Both the position numbers and the translations under genes were made by a program. Below the pieces are notes generated by a model. The model saw only the letters and a program-made list of their open reading frames with translations. It was not told the origin of the DNA and made no database searches. This document shows positions 45,788 to 54,795 of a stretch of 64,000 nucleotides of DNA, one piece after another; positions within the stretch are counted from its first letter, which is position 1; each line of letters opens with the position of its first letter. The stretch is from the NCBI RefSeq assembly GCF_024300645.1, contig NZ_CP101291.1, forward strand, positions 496,001 through 560,000, written 5' to 3'. The DNA is from Alteromonas sp. LMIT006 (GTDB lineage Bacteria; Pseudomonadota; Gammaproteobacteria; Enterobacterales; Alteromonadaceae).

Positions 45788-46167
45788 TTATTCTGATAGC
45801 TTATCCTTCGTTATTTTTACATCCCCGTTAGCACTTCTTCGCCAAAACGACGCCAAGATTGACCCGTTAATATTCATCACAGGACCAAATCTCGCAGGTG
45901 CTAAACCCATGGTTGCAGTTTTTGCCATCTCCACCGCAATACCCGAGGCTAAGCCAGAGTTTTCATACCTAATTCAAACGCAATCGCACGCGCCGATGGT
46001 TCATCCATTTTTACTAGCTTTGCGGCACCATAGCCCAAGATTAAACCAAGGATGTTTTGCAGGGCGACCCATACGATAAACGCAAAGCCAAGCGTGATCA
46101 AGTTATCCCGCCCTGCGGCAGTAATCACACCAATGATCACCACAATCCACACCATAGAAACCAAAGG
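45788..46167 (-). pseudogene. Remnant of a bile acid:Na+ symporter (BASS) family transporter
   Basis: Two overlapping frames together encode the C-terminal third of a BASS transporter. The first (46167 to 45949) reads LVSMVWIVVIIGVITAAG through NILGLILGYGAAKL and ARAIAFELGM, then hits a stop. The second frame (about 45966 to 45788) continues NSGLASGIAVEMAKTA and FGPVMNINGSILASFW before its own stop. The expected family motif ELGMQNSGLA is restored by adding one C between 45963 and 45964 (plus strand), so one base has been lost. The N-terminal two thirds are absent. The gap 45702-46305 holds nothing else coding. Confidence 0.85.
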
Positions 46168-46305
46168 CGTGTTGCGGTGACAATGGGGACTCACACATTA
46201 GTGCAAATGCTGATATGAACAGAAAATTGAATAGAAGATACGATTGAACATCATAAATTTATGAGATAGATTGGGGATACTTAACACGTCGGAGGTTATT
46301 ACCCA

Positions 46306-47397
46306 GTGGCAAAACACCAAGTTCGATATTGGTTCGCTATATCCTTGTTTATCTCATTACTTAGTATTCATTCTCTGGCATTCGCGCAGAATGACAAAAA
46401 GTCTAAAAAGCAACTCGACAACGCCGTCATCCTGCAATACCACCACGTTGCGGCTAACACCCCGGCCATTACCTCAACGCGCCCCGATGTGTTTGCCGAG
46501 CACATGGCGTACTTAGCCGAGCATTATCATGTGATGCCACTGAAGGCGATGATTGAAGCTTTGCAATCAGGACAAAAACTACCAGACAAAACCATCGCCA
46601 TTACCTTTGACGATGGCTATGCCAATATTATCGAAAACGCCCACCCGATCATGGCGCAATACGGCTTTCCTTATACCGTGTTTGTCAATCCTCCCGCCAT
46701 TGGTGTGGCTCGTAATCAGCTCACTTGGGAGGAGATTGAGATAATGGAGAAGCAAGGGGCGGATTTTGCCAACCATACCCTTGACCATTTGCACATGTTG
46801 AACCGCTTAGACAATGAATCCGATGAAGCCTGGCTTGATAGAGTAGTCCGCAATGTAGAAGAAGCCGAGCGCCAGCTGACCGAAAAAATCGGCTATTCTT
46901 TGAAATATCTAGCCTATCCTTTTGGTGAATACAATACTGAGCTCAAAAATACGCTAACCGAGCGGGGGTATGTGAGTTTTGCCCAGTACTCTGGTGGGGT
47001 AGCGAGTTTTAGTGATTTTGGGGCAATTCCGCGTTTTCCGGCAGGCGGTCGCTATGCTAATTTGAACACCCTCAAGACCAAATTGGCGAGCCTTGCATTT
47101 CCGGTATTGAGTAACAGTATTTCTGATCCTGTGGTGGTTGATCCAATGCCAACGAGCATGAGTTTAACCCTAGATAATAAGGATTTCTACATGTCGATGG
47201 TGAGCTGTTTTTGGCAAGGTGAGCGCATACAAACCACACGAGATGGGAATGTATTGACTATACCGTTGCCTGAACAATTTCCGACCGGACGCTCGCGGAT
47301 CAATTGCACTGCACCGAGCAAAAAGCACACGGGGCGTTTTTACTGGTATTCACAGCCGTTTTTTAAGGCACGTGCCGACGGGTCTTTTCCTGATTAG
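46306..47397 (+). CDS. Polysaccharide deacetylase (NodB domain), exported
   Basis: 363 residues, GTG start at 46306 behind GGAGG (46291-46295, 10-base spacing). An N-terminal signal peptide or anchor covers about residues 8-27 (ending LAFAQ). The NodB domain begins with AVILQYHHV, then catalytic TFDDGYAN (Asp102 and Asp103) and the metal-binding HTLDH (His157 and His161), followed by YLAYPFGEYN. It resembles PgaB/IcaB-type enzymes that remove N-acetyl groups from extracellular poly-N-acetylglucosamine or peptidoglycan. No pga genes are adjacent, so the substrate is uncertain. A C-terminal domain of about 90 residues is not recognised. Confidence 0.9.
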   Translation: MAKHQVRYWFAISLFISLLSIHSLAFAQNDKKSKKQLDNAVILQYHHVAANTPAITSTRPDVFAEHMAYLAEHYHVMPLKAMIEALQSGQKLPDKTIAITFDDGYANIIENAHPIMAQYGFPYTVFVNPPAIGVARNQLTWEEIEIMEKQGADFANHTLDHLHMLNRLDNESDEAWLDRVVRNVEEAERQLTEKIGYSLKYLAYPFGEYNTELKNTLTERGYVSFAQYSGGVASFSDFGAIPRFPAGGRYANLNTLKTKLASLAFPVLSNSISDPVVVDPMPTSMSLTLDNKDFYMSMVSCFWQGERIQTTRDGNVLTIPLPEQFPTGRSRINCTAPSKKHTGRFYWYSQPFFKARADGSFPD

Positions 47398-47421
47398 CTA
47401 AGGGCTTTTCCAGATTAGCTT
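47381..47421 (+). repeat. Two-copy tandem repeat over the deacetylase stop codon
   Basis: The 20-mers at 47381-47400 and 47402-47421 share 17 of 20 bases (GG, CTTTTCC, GATTAGCT core) with a period of 21 bp. The first copy contains the TAG stop codon of the deacetylase gene. It looks like a small slippage duplication. The rest of 47422-47450 shows nothing. Confidence 0.6.
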
Positions 47422-47450
47422 AAAGCTTTCTCCCATTAGAGGGCGTCCGC

Positions 47451-48140
47451 CTAACCACCAATGATCGCAGGTAAATCCGCTAAGATTTGAGCGGTATCAC
47501 TGATCGCGATTTGACCGGGTATGTGTTGTGGTTTAAACCGACCAATGACATTACCATCTGGATTGATGACAACGACCGAACCAGAGTGGTTCACCAAGTA
47601 ATTTGGTTTGGAGGTATCATCGCTCATCGAGTACATCATGCCCATGCTGCGAACCAAAGGATATAACTCTTTATGCTCACCTGTTGAGGCGATAAATTCT
47701 TCGTTAAAAAACGTGACATATTCTTTAAGTCGTTGTGGGGAATCGCGTTTGGGATCGACGGATAGAAACCATACCTGAACCGGGTGCTCTGAGGGAATAT
47801 TCGCAATCTTAGGAAAGGCGCGGCCCAATTGAGCAAGCGTTGTGGGGCAGATATCCGGACAAAAAGTATAACCCACAAATGCCAACGTCCAGTGACCTTG
47901 CAAATCCGCATTGGTCATTGGCTGCTGTTCATGCGTGATGAGATTAAAATCGACTAATTGACGCGCTTGTGGGTACCACTGCATGTACTGTGTGTCTGCT
48001 TGTTTAGTCTGAGTATTTGATGCTTGTTCTGGGCCCTTGGCTTTTTGGGAAATACTATACAAGGCAAAACCAACTATTAATGCCATCACGCCAAATATGA
48101 CGTATAAGACACTGCCTCGCTGATGGGTTAATGATTTCAT
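47451..48140 (-). CDS. SCO1/SenC family copper chaperone
   Basis: 229 residues. One N-terminal membrane anchor (about 11-30) is followed by a thioredoxin-fold domain facing the periplasm. The copper ligands are intact: CPDIC (Cys94 and Cys98) and His185 in VNHSGS. SCO proteins deliver or reduce the CuA site of cytochrome c oxidase subunit II. It overlaps cyoE by 4 bp (ATGA) and is the last gene of the minus-strand cluster surf1 to sco. Confidence 0.95.
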   Translation of the reverse strand: MKSLTHQRGSVLYVIFGVMALIVGFALYSISQKAKGPEQASNTQTKQADTQYMQWYPQARQLVDFNLITHEQQPMTNADLQGHWTLAFVGYTFCPDICPTTLAQLGRAFPKIANIPSEHPVQVWFLSVDPKRDSPQRLKEYVTFFNEEFIASTGEHKELYPLVRSMGMMYSMSDDTSKPNYLVNHSGSVVVINPDGNVIGRFKPQHIPGQIAISDTAQILADLPAIIGG

Positions 48141-49054
48141 AGAGTTATCGGTACGTAATGGTCTATTAACAATACCACAAACAATAACATCAAATGAATA
48201 ATTGAATACTTAAATGTCGCCATCGCAGTACCTGTCTCTGGGTGATATTTTAACTTCCAAGCGTAATATACAAAGCCAAGGTTCAATGCAGATGAGCCAA
48301 TCAAATACAACATATCCGACATGCCAATTAAATATGGCATGACACCGATCACGCACAGTAATACTGTGTACAGCAATACGCAGGTTTTGGTGAATTCCAC
48401 TCCGTGGGTCACGGGTAACATGGGTATCTCAGCTTTGGCGTAATCTTTTTCACGGTGGATGGCTAACGCCCAAAAATGTGGGGGTGTCCAAGTAAATATG
48501 ATCAGCACAAGTAACAATGGATAAGCATGGATTTCGCCAGTTACCGCAGTCCAGCCTAGTAAGGGGGGTATGGCACCTGCTAGGCCTCCGATAACAATAT
48601 TTTGTGGCGTTGCACGTTTCAGGTACATGGTGTAAATACCGGCATACCCCACTAAGCCTGCAAAAGTTAGCACCGCCGTTAACATATTGATCCAGACGGC
48701 TAAGGCTACAAAGCCCGCCACTCCCAGAGCAAACGCAAACCACAAGGCATTTTGTTTACTCACTCTTCCTTTGGCAATCGGTCGATTGATGGTGCGCGCC
48801 ATTTTGGCATCAATATGTTCATCCACAACGTGATTGACCACCGCAGCTGCTGATGAAAGCGCGCCAATACCAAACAGACCAACCACAAGTACCAGCGGCT
48901 CGACCCAAGTCTCGGTTGCCAAGCACATACCGACTAACGCAGTGAGCAATAACAACAATACCACATTGGGCTTGGTCATTTCGTAATAATCACGCCAAAC
49001 TGCGCGTTTAATACTAGAACGGTCTGGTTTGGCGAGAGAAACGGTATTGGCCAT
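48137..49054 (-). CDS. cyoE: Protoheme IX farnesyltransferase (haem O synthase)
   Basis: 305 residues, UbiA-type prenyltransferase with about eight to nine membrane helices. The prenyl-diphosphate motif is [19 protein letters not shown] (landmarks NHVVDEHID and ARTINRP), and the second acidic region is [13 protein letters not shown]. It adds a farnesyl group to haem B to give haem O, which CtaA oxidises to haem A. It sits between ctaA and sco, as expected for an aa3/caa3 oxidase assembly unit. Confidence 0.96.
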   Translation of the reverse strand: MANTVSLAKPDRSSIKRAVWRDYYEMTKPNVVLLLLLTALVGMCLATETWVEPLVLVVGLFGIGALSSAAAVVNHVVDEHIDAKMARTINRPIAKGRVSKQNALWFAFALGVAGFVALAVWINMLTAVLTFAGLVGYAGIYTMYLKRATPQNIVIGGLAGAIPPLLGWTAVTGEIHAYPLLLVLIIFTWTPPHFWALAIHREKDYAKAEIPMLPVTHGVEFTKTCVLLYTVLLCVIGVMPYLIGMSDMLYLIGSSALNLGFVYYAWKLKYHPETGTAMATFKYSIIHLMLLFVVLLIDHYVPITL

Positions 49055-49063
49055 GAAAAACTC

Positions 49064-50041
49064 CTAGACTCTGCGATATAAAATATATGTAATCATGACC
49101 ATTACCAGTAATAAACAGGCCGCAACCGCATTATGTAACGTGGCAACGGTTAAAGGTAATGAATACACGACATTGGAAATGCCCAAAGCGACTTGGACGG
49201 TTAACACCACTCCCATGGTGACCGCCAAACGGCGAATCAAATGAGAATGTGCTTGTGACCATAGGCGCAATGCTAACCACACAATATATGCGGTCACAAT
49301 AATGGCGCCAAATCTATGCATGACATGCATGGTCATTCGGTCTTCATATGGATGCACGCCAAATTCGTAATTGTCTGCTTCTGGGATACTAAACGCCCCT
49401 GCAAAATTGAGTCGCTCGGTCCAATTACCTTCACAAATCGGTAACTCGGTGCACGCTAGCGATGCGTAGTTCGCTGAGGTCCAGCCACCTAACGCAATCT
49501 GTATGACCAATAAAACCATGCCCAACAGTGCCCAAGGAGCGGTTTTTCGCATGTGTTGGTTACTTGAGGGAATACTAAATGGGGTTAAACGCAAGTACAG
49601 CAAAAACAAGCATGATATCACTGTGAAACCACCCAGAAGATGCATCATCACTACCGCTGGCAGTAGATTAAGTGTCACGGTCCACATCCCTAGGGCCCCT
49701 TGAAAGCACACCATCAGCAATAAAAAAATAGGCAACTTTAAAGGCTGATTATGTTGACGTTTGAACAATGCCAGACCGGTGATGATGACAATAAACAACC
49801 CAAGAGTGGAGGCTGCATAACGGTGGATCATTTCATTCCAGGCTTTTTCAACTTCGACAGGACGTTCAGGAAATGCAGCATTGGCCGTATCGATGGTTTC
49901 TTGAGTCATGGGCACACCTACGTGACCATAACACCCTGGCCAATCAGGGCAGCCTAATCCCGCATCGGTTAAACGGGTGTATGCACCTAATACAATCACA
50001 ATTAAAGCAAGTAAAATACTTGCAAGTGCCCACTTTCTCAT
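49064..50041 (-). CDS. ctaA: Haem A synthase, COX15/CtaA family
   Basis: 325 residues with about eight membrane helices. The N-terminal GAYTRLTDAGLGCPDWPGCYG is the family hallmark (landmarks TRLTDAGLGCPDWPGC). Conserved haem-ligating histidines occur in MIHRYAAS, MHLLGG, MHRFGA and LHNAVAA. It converts haem O to haem A in the inner membrane. It is 9 bp from cyoE. Confidence 0.96.
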   Translation of the reverse strand: MRKWALASILLALIVIVLGAYTRLTDAGLGCPDWPGCYGHVGVPMTQETIDTANAAFPERPVEVEKAWNEMIHRYAASTLGLFIVIITGLALFKRQHNQPLKLPIFLLLMVCFQGALGMWTVTLNLLPAVVMMHLLGGFTVISCLFLLYLRLTPFSIPSSNQHMRKTAPWALLGMVLLVIQIALGGWTSANYASLACTELPICEGNWTERLNFAGAFSIPEADNYEFGVHPYEDRMTMHVMHRFGAIIVTAYIVWLALRLWSQAHSHLIRRLAVTMGVVLTVQVALGISNVVYSLPLTVATLHNAVAACLLLVMVMITYILYRRV

Positions 50042-50050
50042 ACTTTTTAT

Positions 50051-50653
50051 TTATCCTATTCTTGAGAGCTTAAGCAGTTTTTTGATATCGCTTAATAATG
50101 CGCGGCTGCCTTCAACTGCCTCCGATTCGTCTTCAAATGTTGGGTGTTTCAGCATGCCGTTATTTAATGTATCAACCACAAATATACCGTTTAACTCCAC
50201 ATTTTTAAACATGTCATTAACAATTTTTTGTTCGACATTTAACATTTGGATGGTATGAGGGCCTTCATGTGCGCCGAATCGAGTGTAAACATTCTGCCAA
50301 AAAGTGCTATTGAGCAATGACTTATGGCTTGATTCGGTACTAATCACAACGGGTACGACGCGTTCTACGTGCTTGCCAAGGGAGAGGTGAACTTGTTGCA
50401 TCGCAAACAGAGTGTTTTCACATCTGAGATCACACTCGTCGGGTAAGACGTACACCATCCGCCATTTGGGCTCAGTTTCCGCCAGTACCGGAGTAAGATC
50501 TAGGACTGGGTTCAGTAATTCCCCTTTGTTGGTCACACCTCGGTTAAAAAAGTCCGTATCTAAGGCAATTTTTGCCAGAATCACCGGTAAAATGAAGACA
50601 ATGGCAACGAGTATGAGAGATTTTTTATTATTGCTTTTGACTGGGGCTGACAT
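50051..50653 (-). CDS. SCO-like thioredoxin-fold membrane protein of the oxidase cluster
   Basis: 200 residues. One N-terminal membrane helix (about 12-30) leads to a periplasmic domain. CDLRC (Cys74 and Cys78) after WRMVYVLPDE has the CX3C spacing and position of the copper-binding CPDIC of the SCO protein encoded 2 kb downstream. Near the end, LNGIFVVDTLNNG aligns with the [13 protein letters not shown] segment of SCO, but the copper-ligand His is absent. I infer a SCO/thioredoxin-like oxidoreductase for oxidase maturation. It lies between surf1 and ctaA with short gaps. Such proteins are found in this position in related bacteria and are usually annotated as hypothetical. Confidence 0.7.
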   Translation of the reverse strand: MSAPVKSNNKKSLILVAIVFILPVILAKIALDTDFFNRGVTNKGELLNPVLDLTPVLAETEPKWRMVYVLPDECDLRCENTLFAMQQVHLSLGKHVERVVPVVISTESSHKSLLNSTFWQNVYTRFGAHEGPHTIQMLNVEQKIVNDMFKNVELNGIFVVDTLNNGMLKHPTFEDESEAVEGSRALLSDIKKLLKLSRIG

Positions 50654-50668
50654 TCGAACTCCTAATTA

Positions 50669-51373
50669 TTATTTGCGTTTGCGCTTGGCTCCTAAACGCC
50701 AATAAATGACTACTAAAGCAATGGCTAATCCGTACCATTGTGCGGCATAGCCAAGGTGTTTTATCGCTGGCATCACGACTGGCTGCCAACGGCGTTTAAA
50801 AGCAACGTCGGTTTCAATTAAGGTCAGCATAAAAGGCAAAAGCTCTATACTACTGAACTTACTCAAACGGCCAAAATCGACTTCCTGTATGACTTTTGGG
50901 AACACGCCATCGTCAGTCGCAGTCTCTGAGACAAAACGATTCATACCAGGTATTGTGACCATTGCTTCTATATCGTTTATCTGTTCGGGTAGTACTATAA
51001 TGGGCAGTTCATTGCGTAATTCAGGGGCTTTAATCCAGCCGAAATTGACGAGAACAGCCCCATATTGGGTTTGCATAGGCACGATCACTTCGTAGCCAAC
51101 CTGACCTTCAAACTGACGATTATCCAATAAAAAAATACGATCACTTTGCACTTGGCCAGAAGCAAAGGTAGGCAAATCTCGAATATCTTCCTGATAATCG
51201 ATGATCTCTTTTAATGAAAACCGAACCTGTTGTTGCTTTGCTTCAATTTGCGCTTCACGCTCCATTTTGGCGCTGTATCGTTGTGATTGCCATACTCCTA
51301 ATGAACATAACGCAAGGAAAACAATTAGTACAACTAAATGTGAAAAAAATGTTAAACTCTTACCATCACTCAC
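50669..51373 (-). CDS. SURF1 family oxidase assembly protein
   Basis: 234 residues, GTG start at 51373. Two membrane helices (about 8-25 and 207-226) flank a periplasmic domain, the SURF1 layout. Family motifs are LGVWQSQRYSAKMERE, FLLDNRQFEGQVGYEVI, VLVNFGWI and HLGYAAQWYGLA. SURF1 helps insert haem A into oxidase subunit I. It begins the surf1, SCO-like, ctaA, cyoE, sco unit and is divergent from the DUF2909 gene. Confidence 0.94.
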   Translation of the reverse strand: MSDGKSLTFFSHLVVLIVFLALCSLGVWQSQRYSAKMEREAQIEAKQQQVRFSLKEIIDYQEDIRDLPTFASGQVQSDRIFLLDNRQFEGQVGYEVIVPMQTQYGAVLVNFGWIKAPELRNELPIIVLPEQINDIEAMVTIPGMNRFVSETATDDGVFPKVIQEVDFGRLSKFSSIELLPFMLTLIETDVAFKRRWQPVVMPAIKHLGYAAQWYGLAIALVVIYWRLGAKRKRK

Positions 51374-51394
51374 AAAATATAGCCTTGGATAATC

Positions 51395-51604
51395 ATGTTA
51401 TTAAAAATATTAGTTACTGGCTTATTGTTCTTTATGATTTTTAACCTGTTTAAAGCGATGCGTATCATGCTTAAACCAGGCAAAACAGATGAAAATATGT
51501 CTAAGTACATTGGTCGTCGTGTGTTAACTTCGGTAGGCATTTTTTTGATCATTATTCTCGCTGTTGCCACCGGCCTGATTGAGCCGAATCCTAGACCATA
51601 CTAA
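51395..51604 (+). CDS. DUF2909 family twin-helix membrane protein
   Basis: 69 residues with two membrane helices (about 2-20 and 46-63) joined by a basic loop containing MLKPGKTDENMSKYIGRR. DUF2909 proteins are typically found beside cytochrome c oxidase genes in gammaproteobacteria; function unknown. It is the only plus-strand gene within the oxidase region, divergent from surf1 by 21 bp and convergent with coxC. Confidence 0.85.
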   Translation: MLLKILVTGLLFFMIFNLFKAMRIMLKPGKTDENMSKYIGRRVLTSVGIFLIIILAVATGLIEPNPRPY

Positions 51605-51618
51605 GTAGACTTTAGATT

Positions 51619-51646
51619 AAAAAGCAGCGCCATTGCGCTGCTTTTT
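51619..51646. terminator. Bidirectional terminator between DUF2909 gene and coxC
   Basis: AAAAAGCAGCGC (51619-51630) pairs perfectly with GCGCTGCTTTTT (51635-51646) around loop CATT. A and T runs on the two sides fit termination in both directions: plus for the DUF2909 gene and minus for the cox operon. Confidence 0.93.
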
Positions 51647-51661
51647 GCTTTCTTTTGAACG

Positions 51662-52546
51662 TTATAATATATATACAAAGATAAACAGCATCACCCATAC
51701 GACATCCACAAAGTGCCAGTACCAGCTGCCCGCCTGAAACGCAAAATGTTCGTCCGGAGTAAAGTGCCCTTTTAGTACACGGAAGAACAACACAATCAGG
51801 ATGATAGTCCCCAAAGTAACGTGCATCCCGTGAAATCCGGTTAATAGGAAGAAAGTATTGCCATAAATTCCCGAATCCAAGGTTAAACCTAATTCAGTGT
51901 ATGCGTAGATATATTCTTCAACCTGTAAACCCAAGAAGATGACACCGAGCAAAATCGTCACACCCAGCATCCAAGTAAGCTGTTTGCGTTTATTTTGTTC
52001 TAAACCAACATGTGCATAGTGCAAGGTGACGGATGAGACTAGCAAAATCAATGTATTGACAAGAGGTAAACCGAACCACCCCATTGGCGATGTCTCAGTA
52101 CCGCCAGGCGTTTGCACCAACGGCCACATTGCTTCAAAACTCGGCCACAATACTTCATTGGTCATGGCGTTGTTTGATGCGCCACCGAGCCAGGGGATCG
52201 CAATCATTCGAGCATAAAAGAGCGCCCCAAAGAATGCCGCAAAAAACATCACTTCAGAAAAAATAAACCACGCCATTCCCTGTCTGTAGGAGCGCCCTAG
52301 CTGAGCGGAATACAGCCCAGCCATACTTTCATCAATTTGATTCTTGAACCAACCGGTCACCATGACAATTAAGGTAATAATACCGACAGTTAGAATATAA
52401 CCACCGTAACCTTCTTTGCCCTTGGTCATTTCAACCGTGAAGTTCGCTGCGCCTACGGCAATAAGAAACAGTGCAACTGCTCCGACAATAGGCCATATAC
52501 TGGATTCTGGGACGTAATATTTTTCGTATTCTTGCTGTTGTGCCAT
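51662..52546 (-). CDS. coxC: Cytochrome c oxidase subunit III
   Basis: 294 residues with seven predicted membrane helices. Family motifs are FIFSEVMFFAAFFGALFYAR (landmarks SEVMFFAAFF), LLTGFHGMHVTLG, and the C-terminal YWHFVDVVWVMLF. It is the third core subunit of the oxidase, supporting proton uptake and stability of subunit I. It is the last gene of coxB-coxA-cox11-coxC, followed by a strong terminator. Confidence 0.97.
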   Translation of the reverse strand: MAQQQEYEKYYVPESSIWPIVGAVALFLIAVGAANFTVEMTKGKEGYGGYILTVGIITLIVMVTGWFKNQIDESMAGLYSAQLGRSYRQGMAWFIFSEVMFFAAFFGALFYARMIAIPWLGGASNNAMTNEVLWPSFEAMWPLVQTPGGTETSPMGWFGLPLVNTLILLVSSVTLHYAHVGLEQNKRKQLTWMLGVTILLGVIFLGLQVEEYIYAYTELGLTLDSGIYGNTFFLLTGFHGMHVTLGTIILIVLFFRVLKGHFTPDEHFAFQAGSWYWHFVDVVWVMLFIFVYIL

Positions 52547-52558
52547 TCTTTTTCTCCT

Positions 52559-53155
52559 TTACTTTGAACCCATAGCTGCTTGTGCTTTAGCTACGCCTTT
52601 TGCCGCCTCAGTGACGTCATACAAAGTATATTGCACGGTAAACTGTTCGATATCTTTCGGTAATTGAGGATCGATATAAAACTGCATTGGCATTAATGCC
52701 TCTTCCCCGGATAGAAGGGGTTGATTGTTGAAACAAAAACATTCAGTTTTATTGAGATACAAGGCAGCTGTACCTGGTGATACAGACGGTATTGCTTGCC
52801 CAATAATATCGCGCGACGCGGGATTTCTGACATAAAACTCGACGGTATGCAGCTCACCAGGATGAACCTTGATGCGTTGGGTATTGGCTTCAAATGCCCA
52901 AGGCATACCGCGCATGGTTTTGGTTATGAACTCAATAGTTACTTCGCGTTCTGTATCGATAACAGGCGCAGAATACACAGCTGCAGTTTCGTTGGTTTTG
53001 CCATTGATACCTGTTAGATCGCAAAATACATCATACAAAGGTACCAAAGCAAAACCGAAACCGAACATACCAAGAACAATGCCCACTAATTTCACCACCA
53101 AACGCGAGTTTTCTTGTTCTTGTGGTGTATTTGATGGGGTGTGTTCTTGATTCAT
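52559..53155 (-). CDS. ctaG: Cytochrome c oxidase assembly protein Cox11/CtaG
   Basis: 198 residues. One N-terminal membrane helix (about 20-40) and a periplasmic beta-domain. The Cu(I)-binding CFCF motif is at Cys139 and Cys141 in TECFCFNNQ, and a third conserved Cys occurs in YDVFCDLTG. It delivers copper to the CuB site of subunit I. Its position between coxA and coxC is standard. Confidence 0.96.
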   Translation of the reverse strand: MNQEHTPSNTPQEQENSRLVVKLVGIVLGMFGFGFALVPLYDVFCDLTGINGKTNETAAVYSAPVIDTEREVTIEFITKTMRGMPWAFEANTQRIKVHPGELHTVEFYVRNPASRDIIGQAIPSVSPGTAALYLNKTECFCFNNQPLLSGEEALMPMQFYIDPQLPKDIEQFTVQYTLYDVTEAAKGVAKAQAAMGSK

Positions 53156-53181
53156 AAATCCTACTCCTAAACCTGTATCAA

Positions 53182-54783
53182 TTACTTAACTACAGGTGGT
53201 GTATCGAAGGTGTGATAAGGGGCTGGTGATGGGATTTCCCACTCTAGACCCTCAGCACCATCCCAGACTTTGTCTGATACTGGTTCACCCTTGTGGCGAC
53301 ACGCTTTGATTAACAGAGCTAAGAATATCAACTGTGATAAACCAAATGCGAAACCGCCTACACTGATCCATTGGTTAAAGTCTGCAAACTGCAACGCGTA
53401 ATCAGGAATACGACGTGGCATACCCGCCAGTCCAACAAAGTGCATAGGGAAGAACAGTAAGTTGACTGAAATCAATGAACACCAGAAGTGCCATTTTGCC
53501 AATGTGGTATCAAACATTACGCCAGTCCACTTTGGTAACCAGTAATATGCTGCAGCCATAATTGAGAAGACGGCACCTGATACTAATACATAGTGGAAGT
53601 GTGCAACGACAAAGTACGTGTCGTGATACTGGAAATCAACCGGAGTGATCGCAAGCATCAAGCCAGATAAACCACCAATGGTAAATAAGACGACGAATGC
53701 AATAGCAAACAACATCGGCACTTCAAATGTCATTGAGCCACGCCACATGGTTGCCACCCAATTAAAGACTTTGACGCCGGTTGGTACCGAAATCAACATA
53801 GTGGCAAACATAAAGAACATTTCAGCTGCCACCGGCATACCTGTGGTAAACATGTGGTGCGCCCATACAATGAACGACAGCAACGCAATAGATGCGGTCG
53901 CATACACCATTGAGGCATAACCGAATAATGGCTTGCGCGCAAACGTTGGGATAATGTGTGAGATGATACCGAACGCCGGTAAAATCATAATGTACACTTC
54001 GGGGTGCCCGAAGAACCAGAAGATGTGCTGGAACATGACGGGGTCACCACCACCGGCGGCATCAAAAAAGCTTGTGCCAAAGTATTTATCGGTGAGTACC
54101 ATAGTCACTACACCGGCCAACACTGGCATGACCGCAATTAACAAAAACGCCGTAATCAGCCACGTCCATACAAACATTGGCATCTTCATCCAGGTCATAC
54201 CTGGTGCACGCATATTCCAGATTGTTACCACAACGTTGATGGCACCCATGATGGATGAAATACCCATAATGTGCACCGAGAACACAAACAAGGCAGTCGA
54301 ATCAGTACTATAAGTGGTAGATAGCGGTGCATAAAAAGTCCAACCGAACGCTGGGCCACCACCTGGTAAAAACAGTGAACTGATCAAAATCGCAAAAGCA
54401 AATGGTAAGATCCAGAAGCTCCAATTATTCATGCGTGGCAAGGCCATATCTGGTGCACCAATCATCATTGGGATCAACCAGTTTGCCAAACCTGTAAACG
54501 CCGGCATGACTGCACCAAACACCATGATCAAGCCGTGAACCGTCGTCATCTGGTTGAAGAAGTTCGGATCAACGATTTGTAAACCAGGTTGGAATAACTC
54601 GGCACGAATGACCATCGCCATCGCACCACCAGTTAAAAACATTATAAAAGAGAACCATAAATACAAAGTACCAATATCTTTGTGGTTCGTGGTGAACAAC
54701 CAGCGCTTTATGCCTTTAGCAGGACCATGATGATGGTCATCATGGTGCGCATCGTGCTCAAGAGTATCAGTTGCTGTGCTCAT
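53182..54783 (-). CDS. coxA: Cytochrome c oxidase subunit I
   Basis: 533 residues, about twelve membrane helices. The binuclear-centre motif [10 protein letters not shown] supplies the CuB His and the cross-linked Tyr. HHMFTTGMP supplies further CuB histidines, and VVAHFHYVL carries haem-ligating histidines. A His/Asp-rich N-terminus ([11 protein letters not shown]) precedes the first helix, an unusual metal-binding-like tail. It reduces oxygen and pumps protons as the catalytic subunit of an aa3/caa3-type enzyme. 26 bp separate it from cox11. Confidence 0.98.
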   Translation of the reverse strand: MSTATDTLEHDAHHDDHHHGPAKGIKRWLFTTNHKDIGTLYLWFSFIMFLTGGAMAMVIRAELFQPGLQIVDPNFFNQMTTVHGLIMVFGAVMPAFTGLANWLIPMMIGAPDMALPRMNNWSFWILPFAFAILISSLFLPGGGPAFGWTFYAPLSTTYSTDSTALFVFSVHIMGISSIMGAINVVVTIWNMRAPGMTWMKMPMFVWTWLITAFLLIAVMPVLAGVVTMVLTDKYFGTSFFDAAGGGDPVMFQHIFWFFGHPEVYIMILPAFGIISHIIPTFARKPLFGYASMVYATASIALLSFIVWAHHMFTTGMPVAAEMFFMFATMLISVPTGVKVFNWVATMWRGSMTFEVPMLFAIAFVVLFTIGGLSGLMLAITPVDFQYHDTYFVVAHFHYVLVSGAVFSIMAAAYYWLPKWTGVMFDTTLAKWHFWCSLISVNLLFFPMHFVGLAGMPRRIPDYALQFADFNQWISVGGFAFGLSQLIFLALLIKACRHKGEPVSDKVWDGAEGLEWEIPSPAPYHTFDTPPVVK

Positions 54784-54795
54784 TGTGTGCTACTC

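Noticed and set aside
53933-54313. 126-codon plus-strand frame opposite coxA
   Set aside because: Antisense shadow of highly conserved CoxA membrane helices; no start signal.
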